Counted from the stretch's first letter, positions 1 to 13,150 are shown. The stretch: 64,000 nucleotides of DNA from Hyalella azteca (GCF_000764305.2 NW_025941413.1:186001-250000); one strand, 5' to 3'. Notes: generated by a model not told the origin, from the letters alone. Numbers and translations are program-made.

Positions 1-1497
1 TTTATCGCGAATGCATATCGAGTTTCTGGAGGCGTTGAAAGTAAATCATCAGATGGTAAATAGTTCTCGCTAGAAATATGCAATTTTATTTTGACAGCAA
101 GTGGAAATGCCGTGGCATAAATGTTGATACAAATTTCTGTTTTAGACCATTCTGGAGTGCAAGGTGCTTTTTTTCTCAAGGGTACTTTTTTTCTCATCAA
201 GGGTTTAGATTTTTTCTGGCACTTTGGATTCACTTTTACCATTTAGACGTTAAATCTCAGTTATTTCATTACTCTTAGAATTTTAAAATCAGATTCATCC
301 ATGAAACGGAGTACTGTGGAATAATCCGTATCTCCGTTGTTACAATTTGTAGTTAATTCAGATTAGCATGCTTGTTTTTGATATTTAATTTTTGAATCTG
401 TGCAAATTAAGAAATTTAATGCTCTGATGACTTTGAGGATTCACTTTCTACTCATAAGATTTTTGGTTGCGTGGTGTCGAGCGTCCCTGGCTGGGCTCTA
501 ATGAACTGGCCTCGTGTAATTGCTGGGCGTACGGCGGTGCATTTTAAACAGACCCTGGCATGCCACATACCCGTATTCCTCTACTTATTTTGGTCTCTGC
601 TGAAACTTGCTTTGTACTTGGTAATATACGCTCTCTATCTATTCTACGCTTTAAAAGTTTCATCTGGAAAAATATTGAGAATGCGGATATTTCATCCGTT
701 AACTAGTTTCTTTCTCTCGGCTAGACTCGATGAGTTTTTGAGAATTGTCGTCATAAAATCGTACCACATTAGGAGTATCATTCATACTCTTGATTCTAGC
801 TCGTCTCTTATATTCTTGGACTGTGCCTGGTGACGACTGACGAGTGATAATGATAGTGAATTATCTTTAGAATTCTGTTGTTGTCTTTCACATGTGTAGT
901 ATCTCCGGAGTGAGTTTTGCCATCTGTATCATCATGTAATTTGTTTACTCAGTATTATACATACGCATAATCCTCTCGTGTTGTGAATTTGGTGAAGAGT
1001 TTATGAAATCTTTTTTCTCACTTTAATTAACATTAAACCTGATTAATTGTTTCTTTGTCACAGAACATATATGAAGGAACTGCGGAGTTTCTGGCTATTC
1101 ATTTTTACATCCTGCATGACGGGATTTTCTCTTGCCAAAATGCTGTTTGTTTGTTGGTTTTGTGTACTAAATAATTTTAAGGTTTGTTCATTCTAAGTAC
1201 ACACGGAAGACGCTTCTTGATACCGCTCACTGGAGACGGTGTACCGATGGGTGCAAAGCTGGATTCAACAGTTTTATTTAACTAGAATGCATCTCTGTTG
1301 ATCTGTTGGATTTGCAAGTCTTGCAACTCGATCTTTGGGCGTCGTAAAGGATTTAGATTAGACCTAAACTTGATCGTGAAGACTCGATTTTGTTCAGACG
1401 CGTTTTTGAATATTCGCAGTTGAGTGAAACGTGTCAAACCTGATGTGGGCTCCACGTATTCTGCGTGGAGCGTACATTATTAAAATTACTGCGTGGC

Positions 1498-1579
1498 GCG
1501 TTTATAATAGTGACACGAATGCGTGATGCGTTTATAATAGTGGCCTGAATGAGTGGTGCGTTTATAATAGTGATATGAC
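1498..1579. repeat. 30-bp tandem repeat, about 3 copies
   Basis: The motif GCGTTTATAATAG recurs at 1498, 1528 and 1558, an exact 30-bp period with a few substitutions in the second half of each unit. It directly abuts the 15-bp minisatellite that follows, and shares the GCGTG/ATGACTGCG vocabulary with it. The longer array may have grown from this one. Confidence 0.85.
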
Positions 1580-1743
1580 TGCAGCATGACTGCGTGCTGC
1601 ATGACTCGTGCTGCATGACTGCGTGCTGCATGACTCGTGCTGCATGACTCGTGCTGCATGACTGCGTGCTGCATGACTGCGTGCTGCATGACTGCGTGCT
1701 GCATGACTGCGTGCTGCATGACTGCGTGCTGCATGACTGCGTG
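1577..1743. repeat. 15-bp minisatellite (CTGCATGACTGCGTG)n
   Basis: About eleven units of a 15-bp motif, some shortened to 14 bp by loss of a G or GC (ATGACTCGTG). The last six copies are perfect. Because the unit is a multiple of three, several frames stay open across it on both strands. These are artefacts, not genes. Confidence 0.95.
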
Positions 1744-3159
1744 GTTGTCACAGAACCATGCGGCTAAGGGCTGGTGCCCTCGCCTCTCTTCTACCGCAAT
1801 GCAGGATTCGCCCGCTCTCAGAGAGCCGCCGCCGCCGGCTCAGCTGTGCTGCCTATATCGTCTCTGTTGGATTGTGCAATACTTAATCCATTGTACGTTA
1901 TTTATTCCTCAATATTTGTGCATTTAGTTGTCCTAGAGTTACCGTGATCGATTAACGTTTTAAAGTGTTGCGTTAATTCGAAACAATTCTCTTTGGTGTG
2001 CGAAGTCCGCCTACTCAATTTAAAATTTTTGTCACCCTATAAAGATTCTACAATCATTACTCTGCAGATTGTCAGATGAAAGCTGCGCGAGCAAACTAGC
2101 TACCGCTGAATTTTTTAATAAATTACGACACAGCATCTCTGCGTTATCATGGTTCACCCAGAAAATTTAATGAGGGCAGAATTGAATATTCAAATAAACT
2201 CAGCCAAAGCATAAAAAGTATTCAAATATTAACCCGCTAAACTGTGACCTCAACAATATTTGACAAAATTAGTCCGGAATTTTGCTAGGAAAAAAAATCC
2301 TCGCAAATTCATGACCGCATCTGCGTGAGGTTTGCTTTAGTCTGAAACCGTCTTTAGCCAGGCCACCCGGTGCTGCTCCGGCAGCACTAAAATTATTCTT
2401 TACTCTTTTTGTGATTTTAATGCTTCCACGTCATCGTGATCCGTTTCCTGTTACTTGCAAACAACTTGAGAAGTTAAGTTCCTCTCTTTTCCAACTTACA
2501 TTTTATTTTTAACAATTTTTTTTATGCCGTGGTAATGGTGCGCCGTAAGTCTAATTATGCGGTGGAACGTAAATTCCGATGGATGACCCATGACACTATT
2601 GGCTTGAAATTATTCGATAATCCTAAACACTTTCATTCAAAATACCTAATCTGTTTTTTAAGCAAAGTTTGGTGCATACTAGCTAGCTACCCTAATATTT
2701 TTCGCCGCGAATTGTAGATTCTTTTTTTCATTCATTGATGTGTATCACCTACGAATAAAAAAGATCGACAATTAATGAACAAGAAATATGCCCATATAGG
2801 GTACGAGTCCAGCGTTTTCTAGAGTGCACAGTTTCTTAAATTCGCCCGCGCCGGTTCAACAGACACTCGAGTATGACGGCCGCATTCAATAGTTTCCCAG
2901 AAATTCCCTTCCCATTGCATGGGGTATTAAATTCGCTCGGTTTTCTTGTTTTTGTCGCTATTGCGCATGAGGCTGCTGATCCGCGAAGCTCATCTTTTAA
3001 AGATGATAGCTTCGGAGGAAAGGCTCGCCTCGTTTTTAAGTTTTTCACAACGATTTTTCCATATTTATATAAAAGTTATGCTTGTGTATCTGTACTATTT
3101 CAAGTGAAACGTCATTTTCTTATCAATACGACAACCCCCAATTTTTGAAGCCCATGACC

Positions 3160-3420
3160 CCCGTAGCAGTGCCCCCCTCAAGCAATGGGGCGGGGCATGA
3201 ATTTCCGGAGCTAGAATACCCAACACAAGCCAGCAGCAAACACTGGAGTCTCTTCCAGGCAGCAGCGTAGGGAGGTTGTGCTGCCACGCAGTCGTGCAGT
3301 GCTGCGGTAACGTCGCATTACTAACCGCGCCTGCTGAGCTAGCGCCAAGTGCCTGTCCAGATTTGGCTGTACCTAATCTCGTACTGACTTGAGTGATTCG
3401 GCCGTGAGAGCGCATTTGTT
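3160..3420. other. GC-richer patch, possible promoter or repeat
   Basis: About 260 bp with clearly higher GC and CpG content than its neighbours, with C-runs near 3160-3180 and several GCAGC motifs. No open frame looks like a known protein. It lies 2 kb upstream of the first proposed coding exon and could be a promoter, an untranslated exon or an old repeat. The sequence alone does not decide. Confidence 0.25.
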
Positions 3421-5186
3421 GTGCGTAGTTACGATTAGTGAAAATTGGGATATCTTAGATTCTCTGAAGTTGTGTGAAATATCAGAGTAGAACCGAGGTT
3501 TCAGAAAATTCTACGTCATGAAATGTTCATAAAGCCGTTTTAGTGACAACATGAAAATGTACCGAATAATTTTAACTCCGGTCTGGATTCTGGACTAATC
3601 GTCGATTAGTTAGTCCATTCTATTGCCGAAGTTTGGAGGTCGCTTCATTAATTATAGATACTTCTAACGGATCTACATTGATCTAATCGATTGCATGTTG
3701 AAGTGTGTTAAAAAATCTTACAAAGCTCTATCATGCCCTATATTAAGTTGGAGTTTTCGAGTTGTTTCGATTAATACTTGCAGTGGAATATTACGTGTTG
3801 CGGGACTGTTGCGACACTAATGGTGTAGAACAGGAATGATCTTTTCGCGCCATTTTCTTTATAGCGTTTTACGGTTGCGTTTATTGTTTTAGTGAATACC
3901 GTAGTATTTTAGTATATATAGAATATCAGTCCTATGAGACTGTGATAGATTGTGAGCGTAAGTGAACTGCCTTAAATATCGTAAATTGCATTTCAGTCTG
4001 CAATTAGGTACCGTCCGTTTGACCGACGGAATATCGAGCTTCAATTGTTATTTAGCAGGTTCACACCAGACTCATTTGTTATCTTTTTGTTGCAGAAGTA
4101 GGATCCCTTCTGTCTTTTAGGTAGTGGCTACTGGAAATTATAAATCGTATTCTTTAATGAAAAGTGCTATACGTGCTGTGACATTTTTTAACGCCTATAT
4201 CACAAATCTTGCATCGAAATTTCCGTCTAGCTGTTAGACAATTTGAATGTAGTTTGAAGTGAACCCAACGGTAAGCGCAATAAGTTTTGAACGAGCAGAT
4301 GATGTATAGTAAATCATCACTAAATATGATATGTACGCGTGTATTTCAGCAGCATGTGGTGTAGGCGTGTGGAGCCTGAAAACTAATCGAAGTGCATACA
4401 TTCATATTGTAGCTCGTCACAGACGCGGCTTCAATTTTAATATCGCTAACTCTAGTTACTAGTGGTTTAATTTTTGTGTAGTTGATGAAGTATTCATCAG
4501 TGTTGTTTTCTATGAAAAACTTTGAAATTTTGTGGCCAGTTATTAATTGTTTGTGTACTAGAGTCGTCGAACAGCGCTGCCATATACTTGAGAGAATGTA
4601 ATCACAGTTAAACCATCCGAAGTTCTTTCTGTCTGGTCTATACGTTCTTAGAAGAACATATAGTTGCAAATATATTACTGTCGTGTTGAATCTTCTCGTG
4701 TAAATGTTCTGTGATCTAAGGATGTTGACATTGAACTGTCAACGAACGAAATATTTGGTGTTTCGTCAATATTCTGATAGTAGCTTGTGTGCTTCGCCCG
4801 CCAACTATATCGCTGCCTTCATTTAAGCCTTCTATATATTCTCCTTCCTATATGCCTTTACTTGCACCCTCCCTATATATACCTGTGACTTCTGTTGCCT
4901 CTTAGTCGGCTTCTTGCTCACAATAAGCAGCACTTAATCGCCGACTTCGTTCGTCTCAGCTAAGGGACCAATATCGGTAACACTCTTATTGTTACATGCG
5001 ATCGTATTTTTAGAATTTTTACCAAGTGTGTGCACGGTTGTCGTCCTGAAAATGAGATCGTTTATTTTGGTTGAGATCTCGTGCGATGGAATTGTTGAGA
5101 TTTTCAATGTGAAGTAGCTTTGCGGTATAGGATTATTTAGCCTTACCAATTCCGCTCCCCTAGAATCATCTCTGCTCTGGGGCACG

Positions 5187-5197
5187 TATATATAAAG
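5187..5197 (+). promoter_or_regulatory. TATA-box-like sequence
   Basis: TATATATAAAG at 5187-5197 lies about 220 bp upstream of the favoured ATG at 5417. If used, transcription would start near 5220 and give a leader of roughly 195 nt. No strong arthropod initiator (TCAGT) is visible at the expected distance. TATA-like runs are common in this AT-rich region, so this is a weak call. Confidence 0.2.
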
Positions 5198-5416
5198 CCT
5201 CTAGTTGATAGAACCAATCAAAGAGCTTGAAAGTTTTCCCGTCCTCAAGAATCAATTTGTGCCGAGGTTTCTACTGCTCAGCGCGTGGGCTTTCTTTTAC
5301 GTCGCTTGCTGAAGTATGCAATTGATTGTAAACTTTTAGACTTGAGTGAGTTGGTGAAGAATTGAAGTGGTGGCCTACAGCACCGAATGGTTCGTGTTGG
5401 AGGCTTAGTAGGCAGC

Positions 5417-5716
5417 ATGAGTGGTGACAAAGTGACTCCACGTGACAGCTCTAGTCCCCACAACGCACTTCTCGTCGAAACCGGTAAAGACGGTCCGCGT
5501 ACGTCGGTCTGGGATCCAAAAGATGGACAGTCGGGATGGACCGATGACAGGTCTACGAAGGAAAGGAGAGAGACCCTTCGTTGGGGACTGAAGCTGTCGC
5601 TAGACCAAGAGTCGAACAAAGACCGCGAAGAAGGACCTCACACTCACAGCACCAACGGCATGCAGAGCGTCCCTAGCGCCAACGGCGCTCCTGGCCGTAA
5701 AGGAATTGGCAAAGAG
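5417..5716 (+). CDS. Proposed first coding exon of the ERG-type K+ channel gene
   Basis: A 100-codon open segment, polar and charged, with no membrane segment or known domain: rich in Ser, Asp, Lys, Gly and Asn, with acidic and basic clusters. Codon use and GC content are much more coding-like than the flanks. The start is the ATG at 5417, in good context (GGCAGCATGAG). An in-frame ATG at 5387 would add ten residues. The frame is closed upstream by a TGA at 5363. It ends at a donor, GAG|GTATTT at 5716, in phase 0, matching the phase-0 acceptor of the next candidate exon at 31655. I do not recognise the sequence. Membership in the channel gene is inferred from strand, order and phase. It could belong to a separate upstream gene. 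Confidence 0.55.
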
Positions 5717-7773
5717 GTATTTCATATTACAATTTCAAGAAATGCCAATAAACCAGCCAAATAAGGAACCAATTCCACCAGGAATTTTTGGCTGAAGTTA
5801 AATTTAGAATGAAAGAATTGGTGGCGATGTTTGTGGAGTATAGATGGCTTAGAGTAGGGTACTATATCCCTGAATGTGAATTTTTTTTTACTGGACAGTT
5901 GCCAGATGTATGAAGTGACATTGCAAGAAGTATGCCTGAAGATGACAATAGCTTTAGAGTTTTTTCCATCGGTGAAGCGTGTGTTGCTTCGTCTCAGTAA
6001 CATAGAAGTTCAAATATTCATTTCACTAGGTACGTTTAGCTCCACTCTCAAGTGACTGCGTGGTAAACGTGCTGAGGCTGCTAAGTTTTATTTCTATTCC
6101 GAGAAACGTTCTCTAAATGCATACCCAGCGTTCCTGAAACCTCATGCCTCTTTTAAAAAAAACTCTTCATCCTGTAGTGGTTCATAGCAATGCTAATGCA
6201 CGAAGCACTAGGGCATAACTTTCTTCCCTGAACTCTCATACGTGCGATTACCGAAGTTCCCGCTGCTGAATTCACCACGGTTGACCCCTGCGTCACAAAT
6301 CCCTGAAGAAATGCAGCAGCTTGCTAAGGTCCTGTCGATTATTCCCAGTGGATTTCTCACCCTTGTCATGCTGTTGACTATTCAGTGTTTTGTTCGCTTA
6401 GGTCAAGCAACTAAATTACTATCGGAGCAAATATTGTTGCAGCGGTCCCTGTTTTTTTTTAATCTACTAAGAATAGCTTCTTCGTTTGCTAATAAAATAT
6501 GCATTAGCGATTCTGTTTGATGCTGCAGTATTTCAGCATTATTGTCTGAGAATTTTACTTCTATTGAAAAATTCAAGTCTTTTTTCTGATTAGCTTGTAC
6601 CTTACCTTTGCCCATTTTATTCAGTTTCTATAATTTGTACAAATTTCGCGATATTGCAGGTGCAAACTTTAACTGTTGTGTCAGATTTTTCTGCCAAGCT
6701 ATTGTTTTCTCGTCTACGCTATTTCGTTTAGTGCAAGTTCTACCAGCTGTTATTGTTGATATTTAATTCAGTGACTAAAAAGTGGCAGCTAAGTAAACTT
6801 ATTGCTCTGTTTGATGTTAGAAATTTTCTTTGACCTTTTCAAGAAGAAATTGATCGTCGTAACATTCTCTATAAATATTTACCAAATCGCCAGAAAGTCG
6901 GGCAATCGTCAAATGGATCGCCTTGTCACGTCACTCCTGCGTAAATACGTCATGCGTCCTGAGACAGTATGTGCTTTTCAATTGACGTTACTCATGTTCA
7001 TAAGTACGACAAAACCATTGCTCATGACTAACTGCAAATAAATAAATCGATTGCTTGATTGCATTCTGCAGCTCCTTGTGATTTCAGGAGGTGCCTGTTC
7101 CGCTGTGTCTCATGTCCTAAGTTCCGGCTAATGTCTGATAAACTCCAGACTAGCATTGAGTTTCGCGTTTGAATTTATTGTAGTATGAATGTGTACTGCG
7201 CCACTTACTTCTATATTAATTATTAATTGAACGAGAATGTGTGTGTATACCTTTCAGTAAATTTGGTCTCAAGCTTTACTGGACATTGACCCGGAGATCT
7301 CTGGTAGCCATCAATTAACATTTTGCGCGTCATTGCACTTGACGTATGCAATTTAGTGCGACAATTGACAAGATGTTTCAAACAAATATTTGCTGTGAGA
7401 CTGGCAGGAATGAAATTGATGGATCTTTTTCCATTATCGTGATATAAATGAGATTGCGACGTAAGCTTTTAGTTTCATTGTTATTCTATACAAAATTACT
7501 GTCAATGTTCGATGTAAAAAGCGATGGCTTCACCGTATTTTCTTTCTGTTGATGAAAGGCTCTTATCTCCTCCTTAATTAGAAGGCATGATCTCTTCCAA
7601 TTAATTGGCTCTAAAAATAAACTGTCGGTGTCGCATTGGCAATCGATGACCGTAACTGGACTGCCCGTATCTGCTTCTATATTTCTTAGAAGTTAGTAAT
7701 ATTTTTTCTTAGATAAAATAAAAAATGTGATATACACCACATCAAAGCTTTACTCGGATTTCATCGCTTGATT

Positions 7774-7798
7774 TATTATTATTATTATTATTATTATT
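7774..7798. repeat. (ATT)n microsatellite
   Basis: An uninterrupted run of about eight ATT trinucleotides. Confidence 0.9.
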
Positions 7799-7993
7799 GC
7801 TCGTCTTATTTTTAGATAATGAATCTTTTATATTGCAGAACAAGTAACGACAATAACACAATAACAACGTGTTGAATTATCATAAATATTGTACCTAGGA
7901 CTTATTTATTCCATGTGTTTCAGATGGGATGCAGAAATTTTCATTTATTTTCAACACTTCAACCCGGGTCCGATTTTTGGCCTATCCCAAGTT

Positions 7994-7994
7994 N
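7994..7994. other. Single ambiguous base (N) at repeat edge
   Basis: An N sits immediately before the 18-bp minisatellite, within GTTNTCTGC. A single N at the border of a tandem array suggests an assembly join, so the true array length is uncertain. Confidence 0.9.
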
Positions 7995-8213
7995 TCTGCT
8001 GTAGTAACGCGGTCTGCTGTAGTAACGCGGTCTGCTGTAGTAACGCGGTCTGCTGTAGTAACGCGGTCTGCTGTAGTAACGCGGTCTGCTGTAGTAACGC
8101 GGTCTGTTGTAGTAACGCGGTCTGTTGTAGTAACGCGGTCTGCTGTAGTAACGCGGTCTGCTGTAGTAACGCGGTCTGCTGTAGTAACGCGGTCTGTTGT
8201 AGTAACGCGGTCT
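7995..8213. repeat. 18-bp minisatellite (TCTGCTGTAGTAACGCGG)n
   Basis: About twelve head-to-tail copies, nearly identical apart from a C/T change (CTGTTG for CTGCTG) in three copies. The 18-bp unit is a multiple of three, so four frames stay open through it (repeats such as CCSNAV and VVTRSA). None is continuous with recognisable protein. The left edge coincides with an N. Confidence 0.97.
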
Positions 8214-9829
8214 GCAAAAAAAGCGCGGTCTGTTTCATCTCGGAGACGAATCGATGCTACCGAGAGAAGAGCGTATTGCTTCCTGTCGAATTCGGGAGGA
8301 GGGAATTTCAAAATATTGATGGTGAAGTGACTACCGTAATGCCTATGACCGTCGTAAATTCTAGTCGCTTTGACTTCCGAGCAAAGCAACCAAAATTGCA
8401 GGCTTCATTCTATACAAGTGACGGATTCAGAGAACGATTAATGGACAATCTTAGTTTTGTGTTACGGAAAATCATGATCGATTTGTAAAATTATATCGGT
8501 AGATACTTAACGACTAAGTTCGTATTTTTATGCAAAAATTCGGTCCCACGTTATAACCTTATTTGATCAAACGTATTTTTCAATTCATAATGATTCATAT
8601 TGAAGACACATTTGCTTAAATGTTATTTTGTTATTCGAAATGTTTGGAAAATTATTGCAATCAGCTTCTCATCTAATAGAGTTCCCAAAGAACTTTATAT
8701 CGCATGCAAAGCTGCAGTTTTAGTTCGTACCGCATCGACTGTTTGAATCTTTCATTCATGCGCTCGATAAACACCCGTTAACCCTTACTGCTTATAGGAC
8801 TGCTGTCATCATCGGTTTGTAAACCACACTTGCACGTTTGTCTCTATTTCTTGTTTGGTATTCATGAAAATGAGAAAGACAAGGCTAAAAAATGCTAGTT
8901 TCGCGTAGCTGAGATTCGTATTTAATGGCTGTCTCTTAGATTTTAGTTTAATTTCAACTTTTTTTGTCCGTATTGCGCTGCACATCCGTAACTTTGACTT
9001 AAAAATAATAGAATAAAAGTGTCGGCACTGAAAAAATAGGCCCATGGCCTGTTGCCGTCACGCGAGTACGGTCAATGAATGGCGTGCATTCAATTAATTT
9101 ATGTTAACGAGGTAGCATCTTCTGTTATCATTCTTGAAAATTCTTTGATCTCAGCATATTTGGCTTATCAGGTCATAATTTAAATAATGTAGTGTGTAAT
9201 ATGGCATTCAGCTGCCGTGCACTGAATCAGTACAGTGCACGCACTTTTATACATTTATGACAAACGCTGATCAAGTGTATAAACCTTATCAGATATATCG
9301 ACCTTATATCATCGTGCATGCAAGGAGCTACGTGCTCTGAAAATCTGATATTTTTGTTCACACTAAATATAAGTTATCTAATTTTTGCATTTTCATTTAA
9401 AAAGTGATGATCTTCATAGTAATTTATCTTGAATTTTTAAGAGCCGTTCTTCTAAAGTAGAATTGCTAACTGACGGAGTTTCATTCCAAATAGGATCCTA
9501 AGGAAGTCTATTTTTATCTTTCAAGCACAGCGATATCAGCTCCTGACTACAAACACTGGCTTTAATTTTCGTAGTTATGTTACTGCTGGTTTTGGTGAAA
9601 ACAATGGACGCGTGAGCTAGTATACAGCCAGCAAATGAAGAGCTATGATGTGCTCTGTTTTGATCATGGCGGGCAACTGGCATTTCTTACAGCTGCAGCA
9701 CTAATTCTGCCGCGCGCGCCCATAAAGCTTATGCTGGTCAAAGAGTTGATGCCACTTGTAAATATAACGTACCGGTACTTGAATTAGTTTTAAAGGTAGA
9801 ATAGAAAATTAATTGAATGGAGACTGGGA

Positions 9830-9896
9830 TTATTGTTATTGTTGTTATTGTTATTGTTATTGTATTGTTGTTATTTGGTAGTGTTGTTATTGTTGG
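9830..9896. repeat. ATTGTT/GTTATT microsatellite
   Basis: About 67 bp of imperfect ATTGTT hexanucleotide repeats, interrupted by a short TTTGGTAG segment near 9875. Confidence 0.9.
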
Positions 9897-10922
9897 GACT
9901 GTTAGGAGCTTCAAAGCTCCTAAATTACTAGTAGCGAGATTCACAGCATTTTTACCGAAGGATGATGACATATGGTGCAGGTGAAATGTTGGACGTTTGT
10001 TCTACCCGAGACAAGTATTTAGCGTTAATCTATAAATAAATCTTTACAATTTTCAGATCATGTCATAATTTTCATGGAAGAACCTGCTCTTCTTTGTACA
10101 TCAATCAGGTTCATCAGTAATCCGTGTTATCATAAGTATTTCGCGCATAGAGCGGATCATGGAACCTATTCCTACAGTGTTGAAAGGGTTATAGGTAGCG
10201 CCAGAATACTAAGTAGTCTACTGCAATTCGTCAGTAGAGTCATTTGTTCTTAATTTAAATTAAAATAACATTCATTCTAAATTTTAAATTCATTCTCATT
10301 TGTTATTAATTTAAATAATGTTCGTGGCAAGCCCCACGACACAAGGAATATTGACAAGAGACATGAAGCCATGGCATGGAGAGTGGCTGTAGGCGGGTTG
10401 ATGACTGCCATACGTACGACCGAGCGTCACGGCATCAGCCTGTCACTTACCCTCTGTATGAGTAGCTGACTAAAAGGCAAAAATAATACAAAGCTACTAG
10501 AGATTATCGTCCAAAAATCATGCTAAGCGGACAGTAAGATCTTCAAAAACGAATAAGTATTCAAAATAATATTAAAAATTTAACGCTGTTCGAAGATTAA
10601 TTTTTCGAGAGTCGCATGATGTCATCAAATACGATCTGTCATATTGATCACAATGTATCCATCCACTCGCACTGCGTTTGATTAAATTGAAGCTGACCAT
10701 GCAAAGAAATTTACCTGTTATTAAATCGGATTGATTGTTCATGCTTAAAAAATAAACGACACTGAGTGACGAATGGTGATAATCACCAATAACCTCTCTC
10801 GGTATTATTTTTTTAATACACAATGAAGTGTAGCACCTAGCACGGCGGTTGGATGGTGCGAAACATGATGCATGTAGGAATGGTTAGAATAAAGCATTCA
10901 CTGTAAGGCAAGACAATGCGCC

Positions 10923-11608
10923 AGTATGACATGCCACTTGAGTATTGATCCGGATTTAATTCATCATCATTCGGTTAAACTACAATAATATGACATGGTA
11001 TCAACTGTATATAAATGGTATGTTAATGAATTTTGATTAGTTTTTGGGAAAACGTCAGAGTATTTAATGTGGCTCAATTATGTCTAATATTGCCTTTGTA
11101 TCTTTCATTAGATAATTGAATGCTGCTCACGTAGTTTGTCCTACAATAAATTTCATGGCGTTTCTTGATTGTTCTTATGGAGAGGCTTTATGATTTTGGG
11201 TCTTCTTATAAATCATGCTTTTGGCATCGGTACAAATATAAACACTGCATTGTTAGAATAACCTCATGACCAGGTTCTTCGTTATCAACTTATCAACTTT
11301 GTATATAGGTACGAGACCTGCAGCGTACGTTGCATCTTATAGTGGATTTCAGAACTAATGAAATAATATAACCACTCGTTTTGCATTGCACGAAATACGA
11401 ACTTCGCTGCATGGACTTTGGAAGAGAGTAGGTAGTCTCTATATTGCGTGATTCTACACAGACAACAGCAGACTATGCACCGTTTGACAAACGTCCAGCT
11501 GCATCGTCTGTTATCTGTTCTGTATAACCACTTGACAAGCTGCCAAGTTTCCTGGCTGTCTCTCCGTCGCTATCCCACAGATCATCTTGTCAATTCACAG
11601 CGATACGA
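10923..11608. repeat. Tandem duplication, copy 1 (686 bp)
   Basis: The block beginning AGTATGACAT recurs directly after itself at 11609. The two copies match over nearly their whole length with scattered substitutions and small indels. Copy 1 ends with the same ATTCACAGCGATACGA sequence that ends copy 2. Near the end is an imperfect inverted repeat (CAGACAACAGCAGAC ... GTCTGTTATCTG). No long open frame is conserved between copies, so it looks like a non-coding duplication. Confidence 0.9.
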
Positions 11609-12298
11609 AGTATGACATTCCATTCGAATATTTGATCCGGATTTAATTCGTTACCACTAGGTTCACGTACAGTAATCAATGACATGGTGCCAACTGTATA
11701 TATAAAGGGGATGTGAATGAATTTAGATTTTAATTTTGGGGAAACATTAGAGAATGTAATGCGGCTCAATTATGTCTAATATTGCCTTTGTATCTTTCAT
11801 TTGATAGTTGAATGCGGCTCACGTAGTTTATTTATTATTATTATTTATTATTATTATAAACGCCATTATTTTCATGGCGTTTCTTGATTGTTCTTGTGGA
11901 AAGGCATTACGATTCTGTGTCTTCTTATCAATCAGGCTTTTGTCATCGACACAAATATAAACACTGTATTGTAAAAATAACCTCATGACCGCGTGCTTCG
12001 TTATCGACTTCGTATATACGAGACTAGCTACGTTGCATCTTATAATAGTATTAAAAATTATTGAAATAATAGATCCACTTGTTTTGCATTGCTCTAAATA
12101 CGAACTTCGCCTCATGGACTTGGGAATCGTGCGCTGCCCGGCTACACAGACAACAGCAGACGATGCAGCGTTTGACAGACATCGCAGCTGCATCGTCTGT
12201 TGTCTGTTCTGTATAACCACTTGACAAGCTGCCAAGTTTCCTGGCTGTCTCTCCGTCGCTATCCCACAGATCATCTTGTCAATTCACAGCGATACGAT
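11609..12298. repeat. Tandem duplication, copy 2 (690 bp)
   Basis: Second copy of the block at 10923-11608. It differs by an inserted ATT/TTATTATT run at about 11829-11857 and carries a better-preserved foldback: arms 12146-12169 and 12187-12207 (GACGATGCAGC paired with GCTGCATCGTC), separated by a loop of about 17 nt and with a 3-nt bulge. Confidence 0.9.
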
Positions 12299-12660
12299 GA
12301 CTCGCTTTTTTCATGCGATGTTGCCCGAAATAATTCACGATATCAACCATTTAATTTTCTCATTTGTTCTTGAATAGATCAATTATGTAATGCTTACATA
12401 TATTTTTTATTTATCGTCTTTGCGTTTTTTTACAGCAGATAGATTTGTCCTTTTCAACACGCTGTAAAATTATGCAGTCTGACAAGATTTTAATATCCTT
12501 GGTGGAGCAGCGTAATATTGCGTGCATATTACGTACGTTTTTCCCTCCTTTCCTCCACTTTCTCCCTTGCCTCCACTCCTTCCCTGCTTCCGCTTCATCT
12601 CCTTGCCTCTTATGACCTTTATGTCTTGGAAGAACCTGCACTTCAATAATTCTCATCAGT

Positions 12661-13149
12661 AGTTTTATCCTCTACTGTTTTATCCTCTCTGCGGCTGGGT
12701 TTTATCCTCTACTGTTTTATCCTCTCTACGGCTGGGTTTTATCCTCTACTGTTTTATCCTCTCTGCGGCTGGGTTTTATCCTCTACTGTTTTATCCTCTC
12801 TGCGGCTGGGTTTTATCCTCTACTGTTTTATCCTCTCTGCGGCTGGGTTTTATCCTCTACTGTTTTATCCTCTCTGCGGCTGGGTTTTATCCTCTACTGT
12901 TTTATCCTCTCTGCGGCTGGGTTTTATCCTCTACTGTTTTATCCTCTCTGCGGCTGGGTTTTATCCTCTACTGTTTTATCCTCTCTGCGGCTGGGTTTTA
13001 TCCTCTACTGTTTTATCCTCTCTGCGGCTGGGTTTTATCCTCTACTGTTTTATCCTCTCTGCGGCTGGGTTTTATCCTCTACTGTTTTATCCTCTCTGCG
13101 GCTGGGTTTTATCCTCTACTGTTTTATCCTCTCTGCGGCTGGGTTTTAT
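12661..13149. repeat. 37-bp minisatellite, about 13 copies
   Basis: Head-to-tail 37-bp units built on GGTTTTATCCTCTACTG followed by TTTTATCCTCTCTGCGGCTG. Copies are almost perfect (one A/G change in the second). Each unit contains TTTTATCCTCT twice, so it is itself a dimer-like unit. It ends at an N (13150). A lone half unit (GCTGGGTTTTATCC) recurs at about 13610, suggesting an older, wider array. Confidence 0.97.
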
Positions 13150-13150
13150 N
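13150..13150. other. Single ambiguous base (N) between two arrays
   Basis: An N separates the 37-bp array from the 16-bp array. The junction, and both array lengths, may be an assembly construct. Confidence 0.9.

Larger units (their letters stand above)
1..5416. other. 5' flank or untranslated leader, no gene recognised
   Basis: No coding region with recognisable similarity is visible on either strand. Open frames are short, of atypical composition, and mostly set by AT-rich sequence or the tandem repeats at 1498-1743. The stretch holds two small repeats, a GC-richer patch at about 3160-3420, and several TATA-like runs (about 3912, 4830-4890, 5187). It probably contains the promoter or 5' untranslated exons of the channel gene starting at 5417. 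That is inference from position only. Confidence 0.5.

Noticed and set aside
471..833. 120-codon hydrophobic open frame
   Set aside because: It begins at a non-ATG codon and has no known family. The hydrophobicity comes from T-rich sequence, and there are no supporting splice or promoter signals.
1637..1927. 96-codon frame starting in the 15-bp repeat
   Set aside because: The N-terminal part is repeat-encoded (CCMTA), and the rest has no recognisable features.
7889..8488. 199-codon open frame through the 18-bp repeat, and its overlapping frames
   Set aside because: The repeat keeps four frames open at once. The flanking residues show no known protein, and an N interrupts it.
12661..13149. 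Regular 37-bp repeats resembling a CRISPR array in period
   Set aside because: Units abut with no unique spacers, and the DNA is clearly eukaryotic. It is a minisatellite.
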